Below, piece by piece: positions 5,254 to 6,628 of a stretch of DNA of 6,628 nt. This DNA comes from an uncultured Ktedonobacteraceae bacterium (lineage in GTDB: Bacteria; Chloroflexota; Ktedonobacteria; Ktedonobacterales; Ktedonobacteraceae). Position numbers and translations under genes: made by a program. The stretch's first letter is position 1, and each line of letters opens with the position of its first letter. The stretch is from positions 1-6,628 of the forward strand of contig CATPCK010000031.1 in the NCBI GenBank assembly GCA_955652655.1. The letters are read 5' to 3'. Below the pieces are notes generated by a model. The model worked only from the letters and a program-made list of their open reading frames with translations, was not told where the DNA came from and did no database searches.

Positions 5254-6408
5254 TTACTGGGGACGTCGAGTTCTCCGCCGGTTCAACACGATCACAATGA
5301 TGGTGGCAATCACAACCACGCCAGCGGCTGCATAGTGCGAGAGATTCTCGGCGATGCTCAGCACTGTAGCTTGTTGCGGCGTCAGGCTCACCGATGATGG
5401 GTAGAGGCCGGTGATGATGAAGTGAGGCTGCCCTCCCACGTGAAAGGTGTTTACCGCCTGCCGTCCAGGGATATCCAGCATCACCACAGTTCCGTCCTTG
5501 ACTGCTACGAAGCCGAATTGCCCGTCGCTGGTGATAGCAATCGACTGCGGGGAGGCAGGCATCGCAATTACCCGCAGCGGTTCATGTGGAGTAGCGCTCG
5601 TTGCCGGGCTGAGCGGTGCGAGCACAGCGACACGATTGTGCTGTCGATCGGGCACATAGACTTCACCATTCGTTTCATCGAAATCCATCGGTCCAAATGA
5701 TCCACCGCTGAGCAGTCGAGGGAAAACCCGCCGTGAGTGGAGGTCAACGGCGTCAACACTCCCCTGCTGCGTCGTCACATAGGCGACCGGGCCGGGCGGG
5801 ATGCTGAGATAGCGCGGTCCGTCACCCAGCGCAATGTTCGCAAGCTGTTTGCCGGCGGCATCGAAGATGGTGAGCCCCAGGGCATTAGCAACCCACAGTT
5901 GATTCCCGTTGCCACCCAGGATGCTGCCTCCCACGATGGCGACAGCGATCCCCTCCACAGGTCCACTGGTTGTCAATGTATGGCGGATTGTACAGGTCAT
6001 AGGATCGATCGCCTCTACCACGTTCGCGTCGGTTCCTGCCGCGTAAAGCGTATTGGTGCCCGGGTCGAGTGTAAGGAGTGTGGGATGCCCAGGATAGGGA
6101 GCAGTGCAGAGGGCCTTTTTCGTATATGTCGCAACGACAGCGACACGCTTGAGGGCTGGCTGAGTGACATAGAGCAGCCTCCCATCAACACTCAGGAGAA
6201 TCGTCTGTGGGTCGCCGTTCACATCAAGCGCGCCCGTCACCCGCTGTTGAGCAATGTCGATCACGTTGATTCCACTGGTTGTCCCTGCGACGTATGCCAG
6301 GTTAGGAGCGCCGCCATCAGCGCGAACAGGGGGAGAGAGCAAGGAAGAGAGCAACATAAAGCCGCATAAGGCCAGGACTAACCTGGCTACAGGTAACACT
6401 ATCCTCAT
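5254..6408 (-). CDS. Secreted, C-terminally anchored YVTN-type beta-propeller protein
   Basis: A protein of 384 residues. It begins with a signal peptide: basic MRIVLPVAR, a hydrophobic core to about residue 26, then 'PPVRADG' as the likely cleavage area. The body is made of repeated propeller blades in the YVTN/lactonase-like style: 'LAYVAGTTSGINVIDIA', 'LLYVTQPALKRVAVV', 'TLYAAGTDANVVEAIDP', 'QLWVANALGLTIFD', 'VAYVTTQQGSVDAVDL', 'EVYVPDRQHNRVAVL' and 'FGFVAVKDGTVVMLDI'. I count about seven, enough to close a ring. A membrane helix at about 359-376 and a short basic tail (NRRRTRRPQ) follow, so the propeller should face outside. Cys100 and Cys139 could form a disulfide. Such propellers usually bind proteins or ligands; no lactonase active site is evident. 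GTG at 6411 directly precedes ATG 6408; AGAAAG upstream would serve either, and I prefer ATG. Confidence 0.85.
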   Translation of the reverse strand: MRIVLPVARLVLALCGFMLLSSLLSPPVRADGGAPNLAYVAGTTSGINVIDIAQQRVTGALDVNGDPQTILLSVDGRLLYVTQPALKRVAVVATYTKKALCTAPYPGHPTLLTLDPGTNTLYAAGTDANVVEAIDPMTCTIRHTLTTSGPVEGIAVAIVGGSILGGNGNQLWVANALGLTIFDAAGKQLANIALGDGPRYLSIPPGPVAYVTTQQGSVDAVDLHSRRVFPRLLSGGSFGPMDFDETNGEVYVPDRQHNRVAVLAPLSPATSATPHEPLRVIAMPASPQSIAITSDGQFGFVAVKDGTVVMLDIPGRQAVNTFHVGGQPHFIITGLYPSSVSLTPQQATVLSIAENLSHYAAAGVVVIATIIVIVLNRRRTRRPQ

Positions 6409-6603
6409 CACAGGGTCTTTCTTTTAGAGACAATGCATCACATCTATAGCACGTTCGCTTCTCCGAAAAGAATACGTAGAAAAACCCTCTTTGGATGTTT
6501 TTCTCTCATCAGGTTTCTACCTTCCCCCATTTTTGTGCTATATTACATACAACACAATTGATACTCAATCATTGAGCACAACCTTCAAGGTTAGAGGAAA
6601 ACC
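6409..6603. promoter_or_regulatory. Divergent intergenic region with small dyads
   Basis: This region separates the propeller gene from a plus-strand gene. It holds an AT-rich hairpin, AGAAAAAC (6478-6485) with GTTTTTCT (6497-6504). A TATATT at about 6538 could be a plus-strand -10, and a TATAGA near 6454-6459 a minus-strand -10; neither has a good -35. Three dyads cluster just before the plus-strand gene: 6557-6569 (ATTGA-3-TCAAT), 6564-6576 (CTCAAT-1-ATTGAG) and 6580-6592 (AACCTT-1-AAGGTT). Confidence 0.4.
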
Positions 6604-6628
6604 AATGAACGCCACATCCATCTACAAC
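6604..6628 (+). CDS. Start of a plus-strand gene, cut by window edge
   Basis: The ATG at 6604-6606 is preceded by AGAGG with a 7-bp spacer, an acceptable ribosome site. Only M-N-A-T-S-I-Y-N is visible, so the product cannot be guessed. The divergent orientation and good leader make it a believable gene start rather than chance. Confidence 0.5.

Noticed and set aside
5204..5254. Inverted repeat AAAGAGA/TCTCTTT after the propeller gene
   Set aside because: The 7-bp AT-rich arms are separated by 37 bases, too weak and too far apart to call a terminator with confidence.
5737..6369. Plus-strand 210-codon frame
   Set aside because: It is antisense to the propeller gene, which has a signal peptide, blades and a membrane anchor; the plus frame has no domain features.
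1..6628. CRISPR array, tRNA or rRNA genes, complete insertion sequence
   Set aside because: No regularly spaced repeats, cloverleaf-type sequence, rRNA motifs or paired transposon ends with a full transposase were seen on either strand.

Overview
The window reads as ordinary-GC (by eye about 50-53%) bacterial chromosome. Seven of the eight genes or gene remnants lie on the minus strand; one gene starts on the plus strand at the far right. No gene names the organism. The protein styles are an N-terminal zinc ribbon with an acidic repeat linker, a single membrane helix and a Ser/Thr-rich outer part, a DUF4383-type four-helix protein, and a membrane-tethered YVTN-type propeller. I associate this mix with Chloroflexota, especially soil Ktedonobacteria. 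That is an inference from memory, not a search result.

Left part (1-1940). Read on the minus strand, a near-consensus promoter (1909-1937) precedes a short, truncated TnpB-like remnant (1545-1808). It is followed closely by a complete CaiB/BaiF-family gene that looks like an alpha-methylacyl-CoA racemase (338-1519). The N-terminal part of an M20-family metallopeptidase follows (1-341), cut by the window edge. The racemase stop and peptidase start overlap in ATGA, so these two are very likely co-translated.

Middle part (1976-4414). A zinc-ribbon, single-helix membrane protein (1976-3133) starts at TTG behind a strong Shine-Dalgarno sequence. Upstream of it is a two-gene unit. A protein resembling phage-type single-strand annealing or Rad52-like proteins (3555-4343) is followed 12 bp later by a small charged helical protein (3267-3542). 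This unit has a textbook promoter (TTGACA, 17 bp, TATACT), a dyad operator over the expected start point that resembles a LexA box, and a perfect 26-bp hairpin at its 3' end. Ten bases of that hairpin arm are also exactly complementary to the Shine-Dalgarno region of the next gene.

Right part (4415-6628). A 300-bp stretch with no convincing gene carries a stem-loop and a strong terminator (4659-4694). The terminator serves a DUF4383-type membrane protein (4728-5120) built from an internal two-helix duplication. Next comes a secreted, C-terminally anchored beta-propeller protein (5254-6408). A divergent intergenic region with clustered small dyads leads into the first eight codons of a plus-strand gene (6604 onward).

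The most promising material for something undescribed is the annealing-protein-like gene with its unknown partner, dyad operator and hairpin. The window does not show a complete defence or mobile system.
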